NCBI GenBank assembly: GCA_051010055.1
Contig: JBPCVY010000204.1
Location: 1-17,249 of the forward strand
DNA: 17,249 nt
DNA from: CAJQND01 sp051010055
GTDB taxonomy: Bacteria; Pseudomonadota; Alphaproteobacteria; Rhizobiales; CAJQND01
Direction of reading: 5' to 3'
Part shown: one piece after another, positions 1 through 7,392 of the stretch
Layout: each line of letters begins with the position of its first letter
How positions within the stretch are numbered: position 1 is the stretch's first letter
Translations under genes and position numbers: made by a program
The notes under the pieces: generated by a model
Seen by the model: the letters and a program-made list of their open reading frames with translations, nothing else
Told to the model about the DNA's origin: nothing
The model's database searches: none

Positions 1-2
1 TA

Positions 3-1244
3 TTTGTTCTTAAAGGGTATCCACGGCTTTCGGAAACCTTCATTGCACAGGAAATCAGAGGACTGGAGAAGGCGGGTCTCGGCATCGAGATTGTCTCCTT
101 GCGCCGTCCCTATGATCCAACGCACCACCCGGTGCACGAGGAGATTGAGGCTCCCGTCTATTACCTGCCTGAATATCTGCATGATGACCCGGTGCGGGTG
201 TTCCGCGCCTGGCTGAAGGCGCGAAAGCTGCCTGGATACCGCCATGCCCGCTCTGTGTGGGCGGCTGATCTTTCAAATGACAAAAGCCGCAACAGGGTGC
301 GCCGGTTCGGCCAGGCATGTGTGATGGCAGCAGAGCTTGCCGGAAGTGCTGAACGCTTTCACGCTCACTTTATTCATACTCCAGCCTCGGTTACCGCCTA
401 TGCCAGCATGATGACCGGCAAACCCTGGACTTGTTCTGCCCATGCAAAGGACATCTGGACCTCACCCGATTGGGAGCTTGCAGGAAAGCTGCACAATATG
501 GAGTGGGTGAGCGTATGCACCAGGTATGGCGCAGAGCACCTGGCGAGCCTGGCAGACGCGCCGGGGAAAGTGCACCTTATCTATCATGGCCTTGATCTCA
601 ATCGCTTCCCGCCACCTGAAACCGGGCACTCCATGCGCGATGGTAAAAACCCAATCGAGCCCGTTCAGCTCCTGACCGTCGGCAGGGCGGTGGAAAAGAA
701 GGGCCTGGATACGGGTTTGGAAGCGCTTTCCCTGTTGCCGGAAAATCTCGCTTGGAACTGGCACCATGTTGGCGGTGGCGAATTGCTTGGTGAATTGAAG
801 GCTCAGGCTGAAACCCTTGGAATTTCCCACCGCATTACCTGGCACGGGGCCCTTGCACAGGAAAAAGTTCTCGAACTTTACCGGGAATGCGATGGATTTG
901 TGCTGCCCTGCCGGGTTGCCCGTGATGGAGACCGGGACGGTCTGCCGAACGTTCTTGTTGAAGCACAAAGCCAGGCGTTGGCCTGTGTCTCAACGCCAGT
1001 TTCCGGGGTAACCGAACTGCTGGAAGATTGGCGCAACGGACTGCTTGTGCCCCCAAACGATGCACAAGCCCTTGCTGGTGCACTGGAACAGCTGATTTGC
1101 GAACCTGCTTTGCGCAAAAAACTTGGCGACGAAGGCATGAAAATCGTTCACGAGAGGTTTTCGTGCGAGACAGGCATTGCCGAATTGATGGCGTTGTTTG
1201 ACGGCAAGCAAGAAGCCGCGCAAGAAACACGCGGGGCCGCGTGA
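3..1244 (+). CDS. GT4 family glycosyltransferase, 5' end outside the window
   Basis: A cytosolic or membrane-peripheral retaining glycosyltransferase of the GT-B fold (GT4), expected to move a sugar from a nucleotide donor onto a growing glycan or lipid carrier. The frame is open from base 3 and begins FVLKGYPRLSETFIAQEI, the usual extreme N-terminus of this family, so probably only about 5-10 residues are missing; 413 residues are visible. The acceptor domain shows HAHFIHTPASVTAYASM and CSAHAKDIW. The donor domain shows LLTVGRAVEKKGLD and DGLPNVLVEAQSQAL, the E-x7-E motif with Asp in place of the first Glu. An internal ATG at 99 is not the real start, because conserved sequence lies before it. 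It ends four bases before the next glycosyltransferase, implying one operon. Donor and acceptor cannot be told from sequence. Confidence 0.9.
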   Translation, partial: FVLKGYPRLSETFIAQEIRGLEKAGLGIEIVSLRRPYDPTHHPVHEEIEAPVYYLPEYLHDDPVRVFRAWLKARKLPGYRHARSVWAADLSNDKSRNRVRRFGQACVMAAELAGSAERFHAHFIHTPASVTAYASMMTGKPWTCSAHAKDIWTSPDWELAGKLHNMEWVSVCTRYGAEHLASLADAPGKVHLIYHGLDLNRFPPPETGHSMRDGKNPIEPVQLLTVGRAVEKKGLDTGLEALSLLPENLAWNWHHVGGGELLGELKAQAETLGISHRITWHGALAQEKVLELYRECDGFVLPCRVARDGDRDGLPNVLVEAQSQALACVSTPVSGVTELLEDWRNGLLVPPNDAQALAGALEQLICEPALRKKLGDEGMKIVHERFSCETGIAELMALFDGKQEAAQETRGAA

Positions 1245-1248
1245 GCGG

Positions 1249-2409
1249 ATGACGGGCCGTGTTTTATTTTACGTTCAACACCTTCTTGGTATTGGTCACG
1301 TGGTGCGCGCTGCGCGCATTGCCCGTGCACTATCTGAGGCTGGATTTGCCGTGAAGGTCGCCTTTGGCGGCCCGCCGGTTGGCTCAATCAGTTGGGGCGG
1401 AGCAGAGCTTGCACATTTACCTGCGCTCACCTCAGGCCCGGAAGGTTTCGGCTCCCTTGTTGATGAAACCGGGGCAGTGGCAAGCGCGCGGTTCAAGGAG
1501 GAAAGGCGTGATGAGCTGCTCGCCATGTTCACAGAAGTTGCGCCAGAAATCGTCCTCATTGAGGCTTATCCCTTCGCACGGCGCATCATGCGGTTTGAGC
1601 TTTTGCCGCTCATTGAACGCGCCCGGGAAGTGGTCCCGCGGCCCCTCATTGTTTCTTCTATTCGCGATATCTTGCAGGAAGGGCGAAAACACGAACGGCT
1701 TGAGGAAACAGCTGACATTATCGAAACCAGTTTCGATGCTGTGCTTGTTCATGGGGATGAACGTTTTGCCCCGCTGAATGCAAGCTTTCCGCTAACCGGG
1801 CGCATTGCATCAAAGTTACACTACACAGGCGTTATCGCGCTTGAACGGAACCTTGAAAAGGCAGATGAGCGTTTTGATGTGATTGTTTCTGCCGGTGGCG
1901 GCGCGGTTGGCGGCGCTTTGCTGAAAACCGCCGCGCACGCCATGACCCTCACATCGCTTTCTGACAAGCGCTGGCTGTTTCTTGCGGGGCCGAACCTTGA
2001 TGCAACTTCCTTTGATGCGGTTGCCGCGAGCCTGCCGGAGAACGCAAAAATCGAGCGGTTTCGCGCTGATTTACCGGCCCTCCTGGCAAATGCCGGGCTT
2101 TCCATTTCCCAGGCCGGCTACAACACCGTTGCAGATATTCTGTGCGCCAGGTGCGCTAGCGTTCTGGTGCCCTTTTCAACCGGCGGCGAGACAGAGCAAA
2201 CCGTTCGCGCAAAACTTCTGGCGGAAAAAGGCGTTGCCGCCTGGGTGTCAGAAGACGATTTGACGCCGGATACCCTGGCGCGCGCCATTGCGCAGGCAAC
2301 TAGAATTGATTTTTCAAATGCAAGCCGTTTGCCGGATGTGAAGGGTGCATTCCAAACCGCTGAGATATTGAGAAAGTTGCTGGCCGGGCAGAAAGCCGAA
2401 ATGCGCTAG
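1249..2409 (+). CDS. COG4671/GT28-like glycosyltransferase
   Basis: A predicted MurG-like (GT-B fold) glycosyltransferase of 386 residues. The N-terminal half opens with MTGRVLFYVQHLLGIGH; the GxGHxxRA motif (residues 14-21) is typical of GT28/COG4671 proteins. The C-terminal half carries the donor-binding features: a glycine-rich loop SAGGGAVGG (about 214-222), SQAGYNT (about 287-293) and PFSTGGETEQ (about 308-317). I chose the ATG at 1249 because the conserved first beta strand begins there and it sits four bases after the upstream stop. A TTG at 1198 would add 17 lysine/arginine-rich residues overlapping the upstream gene and looks unlikely. Probably translated together with the GT4 gene. 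The stop overlaps the convergent radical SAM stop in a shared CTAG. The sugar transferred is unknown. Confidence 0.87.
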   Translation: MTGRVLFYVQHLLGIGHVVRAARIARALSEAGFAVKVAFGGPPVGSISWGGAELAHLPALTSGPEGFGSLVDETGAVASARFKEERRDELLAMFTEVAPEIVLIEAYPFARRIMRFELLPLIERAREVVPRPLIVSSIRDILQEGRKHERLEETADIIETSFDAVLVHGDERFAPLNASFPLTGRIASKLHYTGVIALERNLEKADERFDVIVSAGGGAVGGALLKTAAHAMTLTSLSDKRWLFLAGPNLDATSFDAVAASLPENAKIERFRADLPALLANAGLSISQAGYNTVADILCARCASVLVPFSTGGETEQTVRAKLLAEKGVAAWVSEDDLTPDTLARAIAQATRIDFSNASRLPDVKGAFQTAEILRKLLAGQKAEMR

Positions 2410-3413
2410 GCGTCTTCCAAGACCTTTTGTGCAGCCGGTTGGGCCGTGCGTTTTCCCTCAAGATTGATTTTGTAGCCCATATTCTCCGCGTTGGAGAACG
2501 AGCACTCCTGGCAGATATCGAATTGCTTGAGGTAGCCCTTTTTGCGCGCGCGGGCCGCATCATCTGACCAATAGGCCTGCAAGAAACCGCCCGTCTTGAT
2601 GTTTGGAAGCTGAATCATCTGGTCATAGTCGATGCAGCAAAGCCCCAAATCACCGTTCCAGAACACCACCGTTTGAATAAGCGGCTCAAGGCAGATTTCA
2701 CGCACTTTCTCTGTCGGATGGCGCAGAAACTTCTCCTTGGTAGGCAGGAACTTGCCGAACTCGCGGCGCTCTTCCTCGCTTGTGTATGACCCAAGGGAGA
2801 ATGTTTTCAGCCGGATCTGGTCGAAGCCTTGTTCTGAAGCCCAGCCCTTCAAATCGTCTACCTGGTCTTCGGAGTAGGCCGTCAGCAGGGTTTGCAGCAC
2901 ACAGAACGGATTTTTGACACCAAGCCTGTTTCGCACCTGAAGGAACAACTCAATATTGGCTTTTACCGCGTCGAAATCAGAACGGACGCGGTAGGTTTCC
3001 TGAGCCTCTTTGGAAAACCCGTCCATACACAGGTAAACGCGACCGAGGCCAGCCTCAATCAACCGCTCACACATTTTCTCCGTTAGCTTGGTCGCATTTG
3101 TCGACAAAAAGGTTTCATGGCCGTTCTTGTGCGCGTACTCGATGAACTCAGGAAGCTTGGGATTGAGCGTAGGCTCGCCGGAAAAGTTGAAATACATTGC
3201 CGGTTTATGCTTTTTTCCCTTGAAGTCGTCGACAATCGCGCGAAATACTTCAATGCTCATCAGGCCCCGAGGGCGATGCATGGCAAATGTTACCGGACAA
3301 ACCGGACAGCGGAGGTTGCAAGAGTTGGTCACATCAATAATGACGATTCCCGGCAGGCGTTTGAACCACCAAAGGGGAAGGAGTTTTGCCAAAGGTTTCG
3401 GCAAACGAGACAT
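2406..3413 (-). CDS. Radical SAM protein with SPASM-like C-terminal domain
   Basis: A radical S-adenosylmethionine enzyme of 335 residues from the ATG at 3413. The 4Fe-4S motif CNLRCPVCP has cysteines at 32, 36 and 39 (Cx3Cx2C), preceded by the beta strand IVIIDVTNS. The GGE-type SAM-binding loop is FSGEPTL (about 77-83). The C-terminal part has further cysteines at 241, 259/260, 301 and 304 (GDLGLCC, CQEC), a SPASM/twitch-like pattern that would hold an auxiliary Fe-S cluster. The open frame extends upstream to a TTG at 3497, but the first ATG and the start of plausible protein (MSRLPKPLAKLL) are at 3413. The substrate is unknown. Relatives with this layout include peptide-maturation enzymes and uncharacterised proteins of polysaccharide loci; no precursor peptide is visible nearby, which favours the second group. 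Confidence 0.85.
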   Translation of the reverse strand: MSRLPKPLAKLLPLWWFKRLPGIVIIDVTNSCNLRCPVCPVTFAMHRPRGLMSIEVFRAIVDDFKGKKHKPAMYFNFSGEPTLNPKLPEFIEYAHKNGHETFLSTNATKLTEKMCERLIEAGLGRVYLCMDGFSKEAQETYRVRSDFDAVKANIELFLQVRNRLGVKNPFCVLQTLLTAYSEDQVDDLKGWASEQGFDQIRLKTFSLGSYTSEEERREFGKFLPTKEKFLRHPTEKVREICLEPLIQTVVFWNGDLGLCCIDYDQMIQLPNIKTGGFLQAYWSDDAARARKKGYLKQFDICQECSFSNAENMGYKINLEGKRTAQPAAQKVLEDA

Positions 3414-3516
3414 ATGCAACAGCGGTTTATGGAGCACTGGGATTTTGTCCGTTTTTACTTGCAAGCAGCATCGTTGCTTTAAGTAATAAACAAACAAAAA
3501 AGTTTTAATACAAGTA
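3414..3516. promoter_or_regulatory. AT-rich divergent promoter region
   Basis: This 103-base space separates two divergent genes, and its right half (about 3478-3516) is far richer in A+T than the surroundings. On the minus strand, TTGTAT (3508-3513) and TTTATT (3485-3490) stand 17 bases apart and would serve the radical SAM gene. On the plus strand, TTGCAA (3459-3464) and AGTAAT (3482-3487), also 17 apart, would serve the methyltransferase. Each hexamer matches the sigma-70 consensus at about four of six positions, so these are candidates. The two promoters would interlock and so could compete. Confidence 0.4.
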
Positions 3517-4059
3517 ATGCTAGAGCAAGATTTAGATTTATTTGGTAAAATGGTTACCGGTATTGTTTCGCAAGACCGTTTGTCGCAAATGAAGTCCCGC
3601 GCAACGGCCCAGATTGCTATTCTTGACCTTGCCCGCAGCCATATTCCAGAAGCAAACCGTGCGCCTGTTTGGGAAATCGGCTATGGCGGCGGGCGCACCT
3701 ATGACCGGCTGCACCGGTTGTTCCCTGAAAACCGGATTTCGGTTTTTGACAACCGGCCCGACGGCAAGGAACCGGTGGAGGCGGACGGCAACAGGTTCAC
3801 TTTCGGCGATGTTTTTAACGTTCTGCCGGATGAGGCCCGCGAGTGGCGCGGCAAGGTGCAGTTTCTTCACGCCGATATTGGCACGCCTGATTTTGACCGT
3901 GACCTGGAAAAGTATTCAAAACTTGGAGAAATTGCCGCCACGGCCCTTGCACCGGGCGCACTTATTGCCAGTGACAGGCCGATTGCTGCTGCTGGCTGGA
4001 CCCGCATCGCCAGCGGCCTTGAGCATAACTGGTCATATTTCCTTTGGCGCGCACCGTAA
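3517..4059 (+). CDS. Small SAM-dependent methyltransferase (PF12692/Methyltransf_17-like)
   Basis: A 180-residue class I Rossmann-like methyltransferase. Motif I is VWEIGYGGGRTYDRL (about 51-65), the SAM-binding glycine loop. The acidic residue at the end of strand 2 is D78 in ISVFDNRP, then FGDVF (about 96-100) and FLHADIGT (about 116-123). The short length and the GGGRTYD signature resemble the PF12692 family found in rhizobia; that assignment is from memory and not a search. No Shine-Dalgarno sequence precedes the ATG at 3517. A second ATG at 3550 (residue 12) is possible, though the text before it looks like normal protein. The substrate is unknown. It is divergent from the radical SAM gene and 81 bases ahead of the ABC-like gene, with which it may be transcribed. 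Confidence 0.78.
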   Translation: MLEQDLDLFGKMVTGIVSQDRLSQMKSRATAQIAILDLARSHIPEANRAPVWEIGYGGGRTYDRLHRLFPENRISVFDNRPDGKEPVEADGNRFTFGDVFNVLPDEAREWRGKVQFLHADIGTPDFDRDLEKYSKLGEIAATALAPGALIASDRPIAAAGWTRIASGLEHNWSYFLWRAP

Positions 4060-4140
4060 AACGCACCCGTTCATTGGCTGGAATTGTCCTGATGCAGTAA
4101 ACGGATCAATTGAAACCGACTTGTTGTTCCGCGCAAAAGC

Positions 4141-6888
4141 ATGCAAAGTTTAGGCGCCATGGAACCAAGTCTGTTCAAATACATATGGAAGCACACAAAA
4201 CCCCAGCAAGTGTGGATACTTGCTGTGATTTTGCTGTCCATGGTGCCCTATTTTCTGTCACTCGAACTGCCCAAGCAAATCGTCAACGGCCCCATCCAGG
4301 GCCAGGGATTCGACAGCCCGGAATCTACCCAGAAATTCATGGAGATTTCATTCTCGCTTCCGTCGTGGCTTTATGATTCCGGCCCGATAGTCCTATTTGG
4401 CGGTTTCGACATGGAGCGCCTGCCTTATTTGATCTCCCTGTCGATGATGTTCCTTGGCTTTGTCTGCATCAACGGCCTCTTCAAATTTTATATCAACACC
4501 TACAAGGGCCGGCTTGGGGAGCGGATGCTGCGGCGGCTGCGCTATGATCTGGTTGACCGGGTGCTGCGGTTCCCCATTCCTCACTTCCGACGGGTAAAGG
4601 CGCCGGAAGTGGCCACCATGATTAAGGACGAGGTTGAACCGCTTGGTGGTTTCATCGGCGACATGCTTGTGCAGCCGGTTTTCCTCGGCGGACAGGCAAT
4701 AACCGCAATGGTGTTCATCCTTGCCCAGAATTACTGGTTGGGCCTGATTGCCGGTTCCATTGTGCTCATCCAGGCAGCTTTCATACCGCGGCTGCGGCGG
4801 CGCCTGCTGTTGCTTGGAAAGGAACGCCAGATAACCGCCCGCGCCCTTGCCGGCCGGGTTGGCGAGATTGTCGATGGAATTGGTTCCGTTCACACCAACG
4901 ACACGTCCAACTTTGAGCGGGCGGATATTTCAGGCCGTTTGGGCCGCATTTTCGCAATCCGCTACGAACTGTTTCAGCGTAAGTTTTTCATCAAGTTCCT
5001 GAACAATCTTCTGGCCCAGATTACGCCGTTTCTGTTCTATCTGGTCGGCGGCTACTTTGCCATTCGTGGCACATTGGATATCGGCCAGCTTGTCGCGGTT
5101 ATCGCGGCCTACAAAGACCTTCCCGGTCCCATTCGCGAGCTTATTGCTTATGACCAGCAGCGCCTTGATGTGCAAATCAAGTACGGCCAGGTTATCGAGC
5201 AATTCCAGGTAGAAAACCTTATTCCCGAAGAACTGCAACGGGTGCCCGAAGAACCGGTATTGCCGCTTGCAGGCGGTATCAAGGCATCACGGGTGGGCGT
5301 TGTGGATGAAGCCGGTGCCAAACTTATCGAAAGCGCCAGTTTTAATGTCGGCTTGAATGAAACGGTGGCCGTTGTAGGAGCGGTAAATTCAGGTTCAGAA
5401 ACCATCCCCGATGTAATTGCCCGCCTGGTACCGCCAACTTCTGGTTCGATGAACCTTAACGATGATTCCGTTGATGATTTGCCCGAGTTCGTGACCGGAA
5501 GGCGGTTCAGCTATGTGCCGCCGGACACCTATTTCCGGCAGGACAGTTTCCGCGACAGCCTTCTTTATGGGGTCAAGCATCAACCCGGTGAACGTAAAAA
5601 CATGACCGAGGCGGATATCAGGCAGCGCAGTTGGGAAATTACTGAATCGGAAGCGGCCGGCAACACCACAATGGACATTAATGCGGACTGGCTGGACTAC
5701 GATGCCCTTGGAGTTAAGGGCACCTATGAAATCGACCAATTGGCGCGCGAAATGCTTGATATCGTGGATTTACGCCAGGATGTGTTCGATCTCGGCCTGC
5801 GTGGGCATATGGATCCGGAGGAAGAGCCGGAGCTGGCGGCAAAGTTCCTTGAGGCGCGCAAGGCGCTGCGAGAACACCTGAAACAACCACCTCTCAACAA
5901 GCTTGTTGAACCTTTCCTGCCGGACAAATACAGCCTGCAGGCGACCGTTGGTGAGAACCTCCTGTTCGGCACGGCAATCGGTTCTGAATTTGATAGCTCC
6001 CGACTGACAAAGAATTCTTATGTGCGTCAGGTGCTGAAAGAAACCGGGCTTGATGCAAGATTGTTCGAAATGGGCCGTGAGATTGCCGCCAACGCCACTG
6101 AGTTGTTTAAAGACTTGCCGCCGGATCATCCGTTCTTTGAGCAGTTGAGTTTTATGGATTCGGAGGAAATTCCCGAATACGAGGCCGCCCTTTCGCGCAA
6201 CACTGGGATCAATTTCGATGTTGTTTCACCCGAGGACCAGGATATGTTCCTGCGCCTACCGATGGAATATGTTGAACCAAGGCACCGTTTCGGATTGCTG
6301 GACAAGGACCTGAAAGAAGGCATCCTTGCCGCGCGCACCGCGTTCCGAGAGGGCTTGCCAGAAGAGCTTTCCAGCGCGATCGCATTTTATGACCCGGCTG
6401 AATACAACCCGGCCGCGTCCTTGCAAGACAACATTCTGCTTGGCCGCGTCGCCTATGGCGTTGCTGAAGGCCCCGAGCGGGTGCGTGAAGCGGTTCATGA
6501 GGTGCTGGACGATCTGTCCTTGCGCGATGAGGTTTTCCAGGTTGGCCTCAGCTTCAATATCGGCATTGGCGGCAAGCGGCTTAATCTTTCCCAGCGGCAA
6601 AAGCTGGGCCTTGCCCGCGCGCTGATAAAACGCCCGGACTTGCTGATTGTGAACCGCGGACTGAACGGTCTGGATGCCCGCAGCCAAAAGGAAATCATGA
6701 CCCGCATAATCGAACGCGCCAAGGGCGAGGGCGGGCATGGGGTTTTCTGGGTGTTGCAAACACCGAAGTTTGCCGGCGGGTTCGACCGTGTATTGGTGTT
6801 TGACCGTGGAAACCTGGTTGAAGATGGAAAACCGGAAGAGCTGGAAAAGGATAAAAATCACTATGCTCAGCTCGTCTCGGCGACGTAA
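4141..6888 (+). CDS. ABC-exporter-like membrane protein with non-catalytic NBD and triplicated helical segment
   Basis: A 915-residue half-transporter-like protein. Residues 1-340 form an ABC exporter membrane domain with segments near 24-41, 94-116, 172-190, 191-213, 285-303 and 312-325. The nucleotide-binding domain begins near 380 but its motifs are ruined. The Walker A site reads GAVNSGSE (413-420), with Ser419 where the lysine belongs. The signature is LSQRQ (816-820). Walker B is LLIVNR (834-839), with Asn and Arg for the catalytic Asp-Glu. The switch histidine is replaced by Gln in WVLQTP. About 400 residues separate Walker A from the signature, instead of roughly 90-100, and hold three copies of a P-x2-Y-x8-[SN]-[LI]-L-x-G unit near 461-477, 594-610 and 752-768. 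The frame is intact, so it is not a pseudogene. A start at 4159 (MEPSLFKYIW), preceded by TTTAGG, is equally plausible. It is followed 36 bases later by the CNBD gene. It probably cannot hydrolyse ATP and may be a cAMP-responsive membrane scaffold or regulator (inference). Confidence 0.85.
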   Translation: MQSLGAMEPSLFKYIWKHTKPQQVWILAVILLSMVPYFLSLELPKQIVNGPIQGQGFDSPESTQKFMEISFSLPSWLYDSGPIVLFGGFDMERLPYLISLSMMFLGFVCINGLFKFYINTYKGRLGERMLRRLRYDLVDRVLRFPIPHFRRVKAPEVATMIKDEVEPLGGFIGDMLVQPVFLGGQAITAMVFILAQNYWLGLIAGSIVLIQAAFIPRLRRRLLLLGKERQITARALAGRVGEIVDGIGSVHTNDTSNFERADISGRLGRIFAIRYELFQRKFFIKFLNNLLAQITPFLFYLVGGYFAIRGTLDIGQLVAVIAAYKDLPGPIRELIAYDQQRLDVQIKYGQVIEQFQVENLIPEELQRVPEEPVLPLAGGIKASRVGVVDEAGAKLIESASFNVGLNETVAVVGAVNSGSETIPDVIARLVPPTSGSMNLNDDSVDDLPEFVTGRRFSYVPPDTYFRQDSFRDSLLYGVKHQPGERKNMTEADIRQRSWEITESEAAGNTTMDINADWLDYDALGVKGTYEIDQLAREMLDIVDLRQDVFDLGLRGHMDPEEEPELAAKFLEARKALREHLKQPPLNKLVEPFLPDKYSLQATVGENLLFGTAIGSEFDSSRLTKNSYVRQVLKETGLDARLFEMGREIAANATELFKDLPPDHPFFEQLSFMDSEEIPEYEAALSRNTGINFDVVSPEDQDMFLRLPMEYVEPRHRFGLLDKDLKEGILAARTAFREGLPEELSSAIAFYDPAEYNPAASLQDNILLGRVAYGVAEGPERVREAVHEVLDDLSLRDEVFQVGLSFNIGIGGKRLNLSQRQKLGLARALIKRPDLLIVNRGLNGLDARSQKEIMTRIIERAKGEGGHGVFWVLQTPKFAGGFDRVLVFDRGNLVEDGKPEELEKDKNHYAQLVSAT

Positions 6889-6910
6889 GTGGACTTGAAT
6901 TGACTAACGT

Positions 6911-6915
6911 GGAGG
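6911..6915 (+). promoter_or_regulatory. Ribosome binding site fixing a GTG start
   Basis: GGAGG lies nine bases ahead of the GTG at 6925. It is a strong Shine-Dalgarno match and decides the start of the CNBD gene, which has no ATG nearby. Confidence 0.8.
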
Positions 6916-6924
6916 AAAATAGTT

Positions 6925-7392
6925 GTGTCTTCTTTGGCAGATGAAGTTGATCTCCTTAGGCGTATCCCCTTGTTCGCGCAAATTGATCCTTCGAAACTGA
7001 AGCTGCTCGCATTTACGTCCGAGCGCATTGCGTTCGAGGCTGATCAAGTGCTGTTCAAACAGGGTGATGAGGGCGATGCCGCCTATGTGATTATGGAAGG
7101 CGAAGCCGATGTGATAATCGATACCCCTGCCGGTGAAATTGTTCTGGCAACAGTGGGGCGAAACGACTTCGTTGGCGAGATTGCCATACTGTGCGATGTG
7201 CCGCGAACGGCAACTATCCGGGCAAAATCGGCCCTGGATACGCTGAAAGTGAGCAAGGAACATTTTATCCGGCTGATTTCGGAGTTTCCCGAGATGGGCA
7301 TTGAAGTTATGCGCGAACTTGCCGACAGGCTTGTGAAAACATCGGCCGATTTGGCGGCATCGAGGGAGAAACTGCGGCAAGCCGGTGCTTGA
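6925..7392 (+). CDS. Stand-alone cyclic-nucleotide-binding domain protein
   Basis: A 155-residue soluble protein that is essentially one CRP/PKA-type cyclic nucleotide-binding domain plus a C-terminal helix. It lacks the helix-turn-helix of CRP/FNR regulators, so it should not bind DNA and more likely acts by protein contact. The start of the fold is LLRRIPLFAQIDPSKLKLL. The phosphate-binding cassette is FVGEIAILCDVPRTATIRA (82-100) with the expected Gly84-Glu85 and Arg94-Thr95-Ala96, so cAMP or cGMP binding should be intact. Translation starts at GTG 6925 behind a good GGAGG. Its stop overlaps the cyaC start, and it lies 36 bases after the ABC-like gene. This order makes it the likely cAMP receiver of the operon, perhaps acting on the ABC-like protein (inference). 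Confidence 0.92.
   Translation: MSSLADEVDLLRRIPLFAQIDPSKLKLLAFTSERIAFEADQVLFKQGDEGDAAYVIMEGEADVIIDTPAGEIVLATVGRNDFVGEIAILCDVPRTATIRAKSALDTLKVSKEHFIRLISEFPEMGIEVMRELADRLVKTSADLAASREKLRQAGA

Noticed and set aside
1198..1248. TTG-initiated extension of the second glycosyltransferase
   Set aside because: The extra 17 residues overlap the upstream gene and precede the conserved first strand; the ATG at 1249 fits better.
6256..6861. 201-aa open frame on the minus strand
   Set aside because: Antisense to the C-terminal part of the ABC-like gene; no domain and no ribosome site.
5371..6888. ABC-like gene as a pseudogene
   Set aside because: The frame is intact for 915 codons with normal codon use, hydrophobic segments are preserved, and the changes are confined to catalytic residues, which argues for a selected non-catalytic protein.
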